This document shows, piece by piece, positions 7,532 to 15,138 of a DNA stretch of 15,356 nucleotides. A model generated the notes under the pieces. It searched no databases. It saw only the letters and a list, made by a program, of their open reading frames with translations, and was not told the DNA's origin. The DNA lies in NCBI GenBank assembly GCA_002778195.1, contig PCDI01000010.1:1323783-1339138 (forward strand), given 5' to 3'. This DNA comes from Raffaelea ambrosiae (taxonomy: Eukaryota; Ascomycota; Sordariomycetes; Ophiostomatales; Ophiostomataceae). The translations under genes were made by a program, and so were the position numbers. Each line of letters opens with the position of its first letter. Within the stretch, counting starts at the first letter, position 1.

Positions 7532-7538
7532 TATAAAC
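7531..7538 (+). promoter_or_regulatory. TATA-like element and CT-rich start region of paralog B
   Basis: GTATAAAC is followed by a pyrimidine-rich stretch (about 7580-7635) typical of transcription start regions in filamentous fungi. The leader then contains a likely intron, 7659-7714. Confidence 0.4.
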
Positions 7539-7725
7539 AAGGTAAACTCTCCTACGAAAGAGCGACGCCCAACGAGTTGACAACTTTTCCCCTACCCACT
7601 CCAAACTCGTTCTGTCCTCTATCCCGCCCTGCTGCAGAAACACGTACGAGAAAAAAAGGTGAGAGGTTGGTGTGTTTCTCCGACGGTTTTTATGCGAACT
7701 AACTTACTTGAAAGGCAACAACAAT

Positions 7726-8829
7726 ATGGCCTCCGAAGCATACCGCATAGCAGCCAGCGATGGCGCCATTGCATCGTTCGCGCGGGGTATGAAAGATGCC
7801 ATGACTGGTACTTGCCCCAACTTCTTCCATCCAGAGGAGCATCTGTTGAAATACAACTTGGATCAAAGACCGGCCCATCTTCTGGCAAGCGACTGCACGA
7901 AATTCTACAACCGTTCAGACGAGTACTTTGGTGAAGTCAGACAACAGATTCAGGGCCTTTTGTCGACCTGGGATGAAATCATTACGTCAAGAAACCTCCA
8001 CCACCACATGCGAGGAAGATGCCTCGATGCCAACTTTATGAGAAACATCCTGCTCTGTGGCATCGTTATACCTGATCGGTCGAATCTTGGCTACAAGCCA
8101 CCGGTGCCGGAGGTGCTGCGATACAACAAAAGAATCCAGACCCAAGACACGTCGTTGTTCCTGGACCCTCACGGTACTGTACCTGGCCAATACCCGATCG
8201 CGCCGCATTTTAACATGGGGCCGCTCCACGGGGGGGCCGAGGCGCCAACCGTGGCGAATGCCGACGGCCATTCAATGAATCCTACAAACGCCGGCTGGGC
8301 ACATCTATTTCAATCGCCGGATGTTGCTTTTGGCCAAGACCGAGACGCTCTTGCGGGCGTACCAGATCCTAGCCCCGCCACTTTCCTTCCAACTGTTGCG
8401 GACGACCCCGTATCTGGCGCTCTTCCAGATCTCGAATGTTTCTACGCTCAGATCGGTGATAGCCCCGAAAATCTTGCGCTCTCCAGCAACGCAGACACGA
8501 TGTCTTGCAAGCAGGAGACGGACGAAGAGAGTGACAGTAGTAGTGGGAACCCACGTAATGGAGACGAAGTGTGCGATCCAGAGTCTACGTCTCCTCCACT
8601 GCAGGATGACGGGGATCTCGCAGAGTCGCAGCCCTCCCACGCGAGGAATTTTGCTAGCATGCTCAGCCAAAACTGTAGCAGACTAACAATTCCCCAAGCG
8701 GCAAGTTCCCCCCCGGACGCCCTTCGTTGGAGCGTTGGTTCGGTTAAGAGGAGACGGTTTGATTCAATGAGTAAGCCGAAGATTAAGTTTGTTAAGCATG
8801 CTCGCAAGCTCGGCGACCAAGCAGTTTGA
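7726..8829 (+). CDS. orphan-family protein, paralog B
   Basis: The ATG at 7726 (AATATGG, A at -3) gives 367 residues in one exon. Residues about 40-145 match paralog A: SDEYF, WD, FMRNILLC, PDRSNLG and a following RY. The middle is Pro/Gly-rich, then acidic and Ser-rich (ETDEESDSSSGN). The C-terminus has clear basic clusters (VKRRRFDS, KPKIKFVKHARK) that look like a bipartite nuclear localisation signal, so a nuclear regulatory role is a reasonable inference. The leader contains an out-of-frame ATG at 7692 opening an 80-codon overlapping frame; a leader intron at 7659-7714 (GTGAGA donor, GAACTAAC branch site, weak AAAG acceptor) would remove it. The reading frame stays open for 151 codons after the TGA stop. 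I do not recognise the family. Confidence 0.8.
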   Translation: MASEAYRIAASDGAIASFARGMKDAMTGTCPNFFHPEEHLLKYNLDQRPAHLLASDCTKFYNRSDEYFGEVRQQIQGLLSTWDEIITSRNLHHHMRGRCLDANFMRNILLCGIVIPDRSNLGYKPPVPEVLRYNKRIQTQDTSLFLDPHGTVPGQYPIAPHFNMGPLHGGAEAPTVANADGHSMNPTNAGWAHLFQSPDVAFGQDRDALAGVPDPSPATFLPTVADDPVSGALPDLECFYAQIGDSPENLALSSNADTMSCKQETDEESDSSSGNPRNGDEVCDPESTSPPLQDDGDLAESQPSHARNFASMLSQNCSRLTIPQAASSPPDALRWSVGSVKRRRFDSMSKPKIKFVKHARKLGDQAV

Positions 8830-9516
8830 TTGTTGTTTATACCAGTGTATGATCCCTTTGCGTCTTTAGCAGTTGAAATAGTAGTAAATGTTCACGTAAC
8901 ATTAAAATATAAGATAATTGTTTCACTTAAAGTTACACGAACAAAATACGTCATCTTTTATCGACGAAATAATCAAGCATCACGGCCGCCGCTGGTACAA
9001 GACTTTTTGATTGTAACTCTAGAAGGACGAGTCCCACTACGTAAAAATCCCACGCTGCTTTACGCATTCTCAGAAAACAAGCCGTGTGTATCGCTTCAAA
9101 CTCTGGGCCACGTGTCACAGCTCAGAGCATTACCCCTTGCGCAGAAGAGTACTGAATTTCATGTATTTTTGTTCCAGGTCTTACACCGGGCCAGAGCAGG
9201 GCGGGTCCTCGTTATGGGGGGCAACGTGTTTTCTGGGCATCCCTGTCAGGGATTGCCTGCGAAGCTAAAAATAAACGGCGGTTAAATAACGGCGTCGCAT
9301 TATTATTCGCATGGCAATGGCCGGTTTCCAAGAGTTCGGTTTTCTACGCCGCCCCGGAACCGCGGAATGCGGCTACCTGAGTGCCCGTTTATACATATAA
9401 AGCTAAAGCCGTCTGTGGTTAGGCAGCGGGTTACTTCCAGTGAGCTTTCCATACAAAATCCCTTTCGTGTCAAACCTGAGCACAGTCCTAGTTTCTGCCC
9501 ACACCACCGTCTCAGC
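8830..9516. other. intergenic region between paralog B and the NYN-CCCH gene
   Basis: The left part (to 9285) remains open in the paralog B frame, though it has no good internal start. The right part contains a GCCACGTGTC box (about 9109) and a TATA box at 9394-9402, and a CT-rich leader free of ATGs before 9517. The region is best read as 3' untranslated sequence followed by a promoter. Confidence 0.5.
9394..9402 (+). promoter_or_regulatory. TATA box of the NYN-CCCH gene
   Basis: CATATAAAG lies about 120 bases before the ATG at 9517, and no ATG intervenes. The in-frame ATG at 9367 lies upstream of it and is therefore unlikely to be in the mRNA. Confidence 0.5.
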
Positions 9517-10818
9517 ATGCCTGTGCCGAGCGACACGACGAGCGAGAGCGGCCACAGCGTTGAACACGTCCACGTTTACATCAACAATGCCCACTTGTCG
9601 ATGCAAGAGCCACATCTCTATTTTACGAGAGATAATTGCTGGGAATGGAATCCGCTGTGGCGGTTCGATGCTGGTCGTCTGCAAGCCGTCCTTGAGCAAG
9701 AATCTGGCTTAGAGATCACCACGAGTCACCCTATCTTCCACTATTATCTGTACGGGCCTATTCCTCCTGTGGACACCATATGGGGGGACCCCTCTCGTGA
9801 CATCCATCCGGGACAGCGCCCGGACCTGATCAACGCACAAATCACTGCAGACTCTGTGACGACTGCGGTTTCTGCCTCCTGTGGCCAGACGCGGAACACG
9901 TTCATCGTTGTGTCGGGCGATGCCGATTTGTCCGCGGCGGTGAGGTGGATCCAGGAATGCGGCTACCCAGTGCATGTGTGGTCGTGGAAGAGCGGTCTAG
10001 CCGCCATATACGACACAGGTACCGTTCCAGTCCATTTTCTTGACGACCACTTTGCCCGGCTGGTTACGTGTGACACAACCTTTTGTATCGGCCCGGATAC
10101 TCTCAGTCCCAGCAGTTTTGTTGTCCTTGACCCCATACCCCATGCGGACAAGATCCAAGACTGTCTTGCAAGCCTGAGGGCTCCAGTGTATCAATATGCC
10201 GTGGCCGACCAGCGCTCCCAGGCGTCTAGTCAAGACCTCGTCATCGTGCCGGCTTTCCAAGCACACAACTGGCGCGTGGATGGGTCGGGAGACGACTTGA
10301 AGACGGCAAGGATGCAGCTGGAAGGTTGCAGTTGCACCGTACTCACCTACACAGAGTACGTTGAGCAACACTGCGAGGACAGATCATGCCGACTTGTTGT
10401 CTCGAACCAATTCAAGGAGCTTCCAGCGAGTTTGTGGCACGTCGGTTGCGAGGACGACGGCGTGGGCAACGCAAGAGACGACAGAGATACCGCGTGGGTC
10501 ACGGTCAATCGATCAAAAAAAGCCAAAGGGAAGCAAAAGAAGGCGAACGAACAGAAGACGCGCAAGCGGTGCGTTTGGCGTGGGTATTGCAAGAACGGCC
10601 TCGATTGTGGGTTCACTCATACAACGGAAGAAGAGGACCACTTTGCGGCCTTTGGCTACAAGCCGGTGAGCAAGTACAAGCTTTGTCGGTACCAGGATCG
10701 CTGCTACCGAGGGGGGCAATGCTTCTTTGCGCATGGCGAGGCGGAGCTGTTTTGTCCAACCTGTGATACGACAGGCGCGGGCCACGCAATGGGCAGCTGC
10801 CCCAAGCGTTATGGGTAA
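9517..10818 (+). CDS. NYN-domain (PIN-like) protein with two CCCH fingers and a zinc knuckle
   Basis: The protein has 433 residues and no intron. Residues about 17-185 form a NYN fold: strand HVHVYINNAHL (17-27), DLINAQITADSV (103-114) and the hallmark VVSGDADLSAAVRWIQECGY (131-150), followed by VHVWSW. NYN proteins are metal-dependent RNases related to PIN domains. Asp112, Asp135 and Asp137 are present, but the first-strand Asp (usual D-x-x-N) reads N23-N24-A-H, so catalysis may be lost or altered. A Lys/Arg-rich linker (332-351) leads to two CCCH fingers of spacing C-x5-C-x5-C-x3-H (C352, C358, C364, H368 and C390, C396, C402, H406), and a knuckle-like C-x2-C-x6-H-x4-C (C413, C416, H423, C428). 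CCCH fingers usually bind RNA. A role in RNA turnover or silencing is inferred; this architecture is known in filamentous fungi, with cellular roles mostly unstudied. Confidence 0.9.
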   Translation: MPVPSDTTSESGHSVEHVHVYINNAHLSMQEPHLYFTRDNCWEWNPLWRFDAGRLQAVLEQESGLEITTSHPIFHYYLYGPIPPVDTIWGDPSRDIHPGQRPDLINAQITADSVTTAVSASCGQTRNTFIVVSGDADLSAAVRWIQECGYPVHVWSWKSGLAAIYDTGTVPVHFLDDHFARLVTCDTTFCIGPDTLSPSSFVVLDPIPHADKIQDCLASLRAPVYQYAVADQRSQASSQDLVIVPAFQAHNWRVDGSGDDLKTARMQLEGCSCTVLTYTEYVEQHCEDRSCRLVVSNQFKELPASLWHVGCEDDGVGNARDDRDTAWVTVNRSKKAKGKQKKANEQKTRKRCVWRGYCKNGLDCGFTHTTEEEDHFAAFGYKPVSKYKLCRYQDRCYRGGQCFFAHGEAELFCPTCDTTGAGHAMGSCPKRYG

Positions 10819-10865
10819 CGCGTCACTTCGGTCGTGTTCTTAAACGTTCGGTTTTCAAAGGAAGA

Positions 10866-10909
10866 TTTCATGTTCCATATCATGAAAGCCGGGGCACTCA
10901 AGTGGCCCC
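10866..10909 (+). other. tandem inverted repeats in the 3' region of the NYN-CCCH gene
   Basis: Two hairpins sit 3 bases apart, about 48 bases after the stop. The first is TTTCATG (10866-10872) with CATGAAA (10881-10887) around an 8-base loop. The second is GGGGCACT (10891-10898) with AGTGGCCCC (10901-10909), a GC-rich stem with a one-base bulge and a tight loop. They probably fall in the 3' untranslated region. They could be regulatory stem-loops or help 3'-end formation. Confidence 0.65.
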
Positions 10910-11024
10910 TTGCCATCTGAGAAGTGCTCGTTGTTTTATTACTGCCCACCTAGATTAGCCTTTTGCGGCCAATGGTAGTTGACGAGACTATTTTTATACG
11001 TACAATTACCTACATGTAATATAT

Positions 11025-11297
11025 ATGTCCACCTTAAATTCCAGCCTGCCAAGCCTCGTTGACCCTATTGGGACTCATGATGATGACCAAAAACGTATAA
11101 ACGACGATGCTGACAACGAGTGCGAGCAGGACATGGGTAAGTGTACCCTTTGTAGCTTTGAGGCTCCTCGTACTAATATTTCAGACTTCCTCCGACACCC
11201 ATCGCAGCAGGCGCCCAGCACGAGCACTATGCGGGGAGACGGTGATATTATTGAGTCTGATCTGAGCTTATCCCGTTCCTCGCCGGTGCCCGAATAA
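11025..11297 (+). CDS. small acidic protein, two exons
   Basis: Exon 1 is 11025-11136, the intron 11137-11184 (48 nt) and exon 2 11185-11297, giving 74 residues. The intron is textbook: GTAAGT donor, TACTAAT branch site and TTTCAG acceptor, which is the main reason to believe this small gene. The product is Asp/Ser-rich (THDDDQKRINDDADNECEQ near residues 17-35) with no signal peptide or domain. The intron length is a multiple of three without stops; if retained it adds 16 residues including KCTLCSF, a CxxC. A TATA-like TTTATA (10993-10998) lies only 27 bases upstream of the ATG, so the true start or promoter is not certain. It lies downstream of the NYN-CCCH gene on the same strand. Function unknown. 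Confidence 0.55.
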   Translation: MSTLNSSLPSLVDPIGTHDDDQKRINDDADNECEQDMGKCTLCSFEAPRTNISDFLRHPSQQAPSTSTMRGDGDIIESDLSLSRSSPVPE

Positions 11298-11301
11298 CCC
11301 A

Positions 11302-11329
11302 GGCCGTATACGAATGTTCGTGTATGGCC
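11302..11329 (+). other. hairpin directly after the small acidic gene
   Basis: GGCCGTATACGAA (11302-11314) and TTCGTGTATGGCC (11317-11329) form an inverted repeat. In RNA every position pairs, with two G-U pairs, giving about 11 bp with a six-base loop. It begins four bases after the stop codon of the small acidic gene. Confidence 0.75.
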
Positions 11330-11869
11330 GTCACTGGCGACATCGACTGTTGTCCTTTCTGGGCGCGCTACTTTGTTTCAACTTATGGTGCCTTCGAGGC
11401 CACGATCGAGACCTCGGACTGCTTTGGGTTGTTTTTATTGTTTGCACTACCTCTGTTGGCCGTTTTCAGAAGCCTTTTTGTTAACTTAGCCTCGTCTTCG
11501 CCGTCAATGTTATTTTTACAGAGTTCTTGTTTAAGCTTGATTGGTCCCGACGATTTATACGTTTCATAGACGACTCTTATTATTCTCCGCTTTTCTTAGC
11601 AAGTATTGGTAACTTTTTTGTCTTATTTCTTTTTCCAAAAAAAGATAAAAAAAAAGGACTTAAGTCGTATATTGTTTCGTTTCTTACTAGATAATTGTCA
11701 TTTTCATTTCTCGTAGACCGATATAAAGTTTTGCATAAAATCTATGTATTTACCTCCGAAAAACCAAACGGCTTTCAGCGCGTCCCAACGTCTTTAGAGA
11801 CCAGACGCAGCCAGGTACTGTAAACATACCAGCACCCACGCGTGGTATTTCTTACAATAGTTGATTTTA
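11330..11869. other. AT- and T-rich convergent 3' region
   Basis: This stretch lies between the small acidic gene and the 3' end of the APH-like kinase gene. It is pyrimidine-rich, then has A-runs (AAAAAAAGATAAAAAAAAAGG near 11638-11658). A 10-base palindrome CCACGCGTGG lies at 11836-11845. An 81-codon frame at 11324-11569 exists but overlaps the hairpin and is mostly Leu/Phe/Ser from T-rich DNA. I support no gene here. Confidence 0.5.
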
Positions 11870-13238
11870 TTAGCTAATCTTTGCTCTCAGTCCTTGCAAA
11901 TACACCTTCGTGTCTTCGATTCTGAAGTTAAATGCAAGCCGAACCATCTCGTGCACTAACCCTTCATCTGCAGCAGGCATCCTTCCTAGCTTTGTGAAGC
12001 ACGCATATATTCTCGAGGGTGGACTGTCCAAAACGTCTGCAAATGAGCCTCCAAGCTTCCGGCCCTGTTGTTGAAGCGCCGTCTCCGCGGCCCGAAACCC
12101 GCCGGCGTAGAGCCTGCGGGCCGCCTCCTGTTTCTGTACAGTTGTGTGTGCCAAGTGTGTCGAATTGCTTAGGATGTCTTGGATTTCAGCGTCCGAGTCA
12201 ATAAGCGGAAAAGGCATCGGGTAGTGATTGACCGACCACGGGGCTGTTTGGGCAAACTCCCAGTCAATGATAGCCAGGACGTTGAACTCGCTGTCCACGA
12301 GGACGTTTTGTGCACCAAGATCCATGTGGTTCAGAGGAAACAACTCGCCATCCACGCGTCTGTAAAACGGTGTGTTGTACACAATGTCTCGAAAGACGAA
12401 GGCGCCCAAGGCGGCCCAGGACGGATGACCATCTGACGGAAGGCGGTTCCTTTCTTTTCTCGCAGAAGCATCTGCAATGGCCTGAAAGTACGCAGCAGAA
12501 CTCGAAAACGGGCCAGTGCTGTCAAGCCCTTCGACTGCTGCAGCTGCCAGCTTGCCAATAACAGGTTCACCAAGCGCGGAAATAGAAGAGATGGAACCGA
12601 TGCACGGAAATGCCAAAGTCGCGATTTCGGCCTGTGCCTTTGTCCACTGCGTGATGATGTGCTCTTGAATCTCAACCTAAGCAAGTTGTCCGAGTTAGAG
12701 GTCTGGGGATAGGAAAACAATGGCGAGAGAGGGCTCTGCTACGAACAGGAAGATCGCACATGTCAAATTGAACATCATGAAGCGTGTTCCCGTAAAAGCC
12801 TTCTAACAGCATGTACGCAGTGCCGAAAGCGGAAGCCAAGCTCGACCCAGAGGCTTCGTAGGCATAAACCTTTGGGATTTTAACTGTAGGAAGATGCTTC
12901 TTGGCGTAGGCCATCGTAGCCACTTCGCAGTCAATGGCGTAGCGTTCGTCCACGTCATTGAGTGTGGAGGGCGTGTCGGGATGTCTCGGCAGCCGAGCCC
13001 TCCCGATGATGAGGCTCCCGTCTCCAGCAACCATCTCAAAGCAAATCCAGTTTTGTCCCGCCGAGAAAGGCTCGCTGAGTGTAACGTTCTGGTCGAGGAT
13101 TTGCTGTGCGTGATGCACAAGGATTGAGGTATTTAGCTTCGAGATGATTCCTTCTAACCGCTCCTTTATTCCTCCGTAGTTCCATGGACCAAACGAGGAC
13201 CATCGTGTGCTTGGTAGAACCTGGGAGCTTGACTCCAT
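11870..13238 (-). CDS. aminoglycoside phosphotransferase (APH)-like kinase, two exons
   Basis: Exon 1 is 13238-12747, the intron 12746-12677 (70 nt; GTTCGT donor, CTCTAAC branch site, CTTAG acceptor) and exon 2 12676-11870, giving 432 residues. Splicing is phase 0 and joins DLP to VEIQEHIITQWTKAQ, restoring a helix usual in this family. The C-lobe catalytic loop is HMDLGAQNVLVD (His281, Asp283, Asn288), and the metal-binding motif is IDWE (Asp302). The N-lobe shows the EVATM helix (Glu about 107) and PKVYAYE hinge-side strand. The family belongs to the protein-kinase-like fold and phosphorylates small molecules; in fungi it is greatly expanded and substrates are mostly unknown, so antibiotic resistance should not be assumed. 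The frame appears intact, and the whole gene looks functional. It stands alone on the minus strand. Confidence 0.9.
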
Positions 13239-14362
13239 CGGTACAAGGATGGAGAATGGTGCTGGTCGACGGTGTGAGAAGGCGGTCTGTGTATGAAAAT
13301 ACCTTGCATAAAACGGGATGTTGACAGAAAAGATTAAGGTGCTCTCACTCTCTTATTTGGGTGTGGCATTGGTACAACTATCTTCCGTATGGTATATGAA
13401 ACTGCCAGGAGCGAGGAATCGGTATATTACATGCGTGCCAATCAAGTTTATTCCGCCCGGAGGCACTAATCCTAAAGGGCTCGTCTGTACGCTGCTTATC
13501 TAATATTGATTATGTAATTCATGCATCTTCTCCGACCTGTCCCTTGCGATATCTTGTCAACAGTAGGATACGATAGTTGCATTAAGCACTGTGTAGGGCT
13601 AGACTGACTACCGGAAGAAAAGGCGGTTGAGTTAGGTTGAAAGTCTAGATACACGGGGGCAAACACGGAGGAGCTTTTGTGTGTAGAAATAAGTGGGGCC
13701 TAGTGCACAGCCAGCCAATCAGCGCAGCGTGTGCACGTGAGTGCACCGTGGCTAGCAAACACTTGCCAACATATTTCTTGTTTGTTTACCCCCCTTTCCA
13801 CCTCGTATGTATTAGTTAAGCAGCACCTCTTCTCGAAGATCCTCCTCCAAGTGTTCAGGGTCCTATGACTGGTGCTTGAAGCCGGGTCTACTGCTCGTTG
13901 GATTGGTGTGATTGTTGGCGGGGTTTGCTGGTGGAGTTGTTGATCTGGTTGCCGTTTGTGCGTCCCTGTTGTGCCGCTTATCCTGTCTTCGGTTCGTGGT
14001 CCAGTCTCCCCGTCGCCAGAGCATATTTGATTGTTGCATGCACGAGAAAGATAGTGGGAGATGTTCGGATTGAGGGAGTAGGCGGAGGCTTTGATTTAAG
14101 AGGGACGGTGGGAAAAAGCGTAGACTCGGCTCGATTTCTGTCTAGACTAGAGATGGGTAGGTCGGGGAGCAAAGCCGGAAAACAATGACAACATATTCTT
14201 AGTATGACGGCTTGTTTTTCGGGCCTGTGAGCTATGACGTTGGTCTAGACCTGTCAGAATACAGGGCTGTCCAGAGTCGATGACAACACGCCGGAGGTTA
14301 GCAGAGCCACGGAAAGAACCAACTGCAAAAGCTAGGCAACAACACAGCCGGAGGGTCGTCAG
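13239..14362. other. gene-poor stretch upstream of the kinase gene
   Basis: I find no supported gene. The left part should include the kinase promoter. The middle has a CT-rich, promoter-like stretch (about 13770-13860) and a GCACGTGAG box (about 13732) but no good ORF follows. Short frames at 13318-13503 (ATG, 61 codons) and 13898-14188 (TTG start, Trp/Cys-rich) have no recognisable motif. The region may contain decayed sequence, consistent with the broken ABC gene to its right. Confidence 0.5.
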
Positions 14363-14689
14363 CTACATCACCTCCAGCACGACAAAATCAAACGCTTCGC
14401 ATATGGCAAGGCCGTTTTGGGCGGCACCAATGATGTCGCTGGTGTTGTGGGCATCGTGAAACCGGGCATCGTGGTGCATCAAGTATTCGTGGATGCGACA
14501 CTGGGCCTGCCGTGCACGGGATAGCGCAAACTTTTTCCACAGAAGCTTCTGCAGACTGTCGAGCGCCAAACTGGCAAAGTTGGCCAATGCCAATGCCACC
14601 ATCGGTCCCCAGATCACCCCTGGATTCTGATCTGCGTAGGCTCGGTTCAGGCTGTTCGCCAGGCCAACCAGCTGTACAGTGCGTCGTGC
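14363..14689 (-). pseudogene. fragment of an ABC transporter membrane domain (HMT1/ATM-like)
   Basis: On the minus strand about 108 codons match the first part of an ABC exporter transmembrane domain as known in fungal heavy-metal-tolerance-type half transporters. Recognisable pieces are RRTVQLVGLANSL, NPGVIWGP, the helix VALALANFASLALDSLQKLL, and above all DARFHDAHNTSDIIGAAQNG (compare the family's xDFHDxKxSxDI motif) followed by LAICEAFDFVVLEV. A stop follows immediately (TAG at 14365-14363). Neither an N-terminus nor the rest of the membrane domain, nor any Walker motif, is present nearby. A splice donor-like GTGATG and GCTAAC plus CAG further on could mark an intron, but the sequence beyond it does not continue the transporter. 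I judge this a truncated relic. Confidence 0.6.
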
Positions 14690-15000
14690 ACCGCCTGGCC
14701 AGGCCGCTGAAAGACGCCGGCGTTTCCGGACAAGGAGGCGGCCGCGAGGAGACGCAAAAGAGGAAGACGAAGACGAGCGGTGCTAATGACGCGAACGGGC
14801 GCGAAGACGGCGACGTTGACGATCGCGAGGACAACGACGGCAGCGACAGCGAGGCAAGACTCGCGGAAGACCCCGACGCAGCCGAGATCGAGCGGGTGGA
14901 CCGGCTGCTTAGAAAGCACGAGATGGCCAACCAATTAGGATACGCAGTTTGTTGTGCAGACCGGCTTATGCAGCTGCATCCTTGTCACGTGCTAGATTAA
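14587..15000 (+). CDS. doubtful charged ORF of unknown origin
   Basis: From the first in-frame ATG (14587) this frame runs 137 codons, but its first third lies antisense to the ABC fragment and is unlikely to be real. The part from about 14703 is GC-rich and very polar: Gly-rich, then KRKTKTSGAND, then a run dominated by Asp, Glu, Asn, Arg and Ser (DVDDREDNDGSDSEARL), then a short helix (EIERVDRLLRKHEMANQLG). The acidic run and helix look like genuine protein sequence, perhaps an exon or relic of a larger gene. The two minus-strand frames over the same bases are Ser-rich or hydrophobic mirror images and less convincing. Family not recognised. Confidence 0.25.
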   Translation: MPMPPSVPRSPLDSDLRRLGSGCSPGQPAVQCVVHRLARPLKDAGVSGQGGGREETQKRKTKTSGANDANGREDGDVDDREDNDGSDSEARLAEDPDAAEIERVDRLLRKHEMANQLGYAVCCADRLMQLHPCHVLD

Positions 15001-15138
15001 GCAGCACTAGTCGCCCCCCCGAAGATTTTCGCCCCTGGCGGCGCCTTTCTTTCCAGCTGCTTTCAACGTTCTTTAACGCGGTGTGCATTGCGAGAAAACC
15101 AAGATCCGACAAAGAAGCAACACGAAAATCCAATCACT

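Noticed and set aside
11324..11569. 81-codon ATG frame with a possible membrane segment
   Set aside because: Its start lies inside the hairpin and its Leu/Phe/Ser content follows from T-rich 3' sequence.
13318..13503. 61-codon ATG frame upstream of the kinase gene
   Set aside because: No motif, no intron signal and it lies in the expected kinase promoter.
14388..14934. Two minus-strand frames, one Ser-rich and one hydrophobic with apparent membrane helices
   Set aside because: They are mirror images of the acidic plus-strand composition in GC-rich DNA; neither continues the ABC transporter fragment.
13816..15026. Shared words TTAAGCAGCAC and CGAAGAT at 13816-13840 and 14997-15026
   Set aside because: Suggested a duplicated promoter, but an 11-base match is expected by chance in a window this size and spacing differs.
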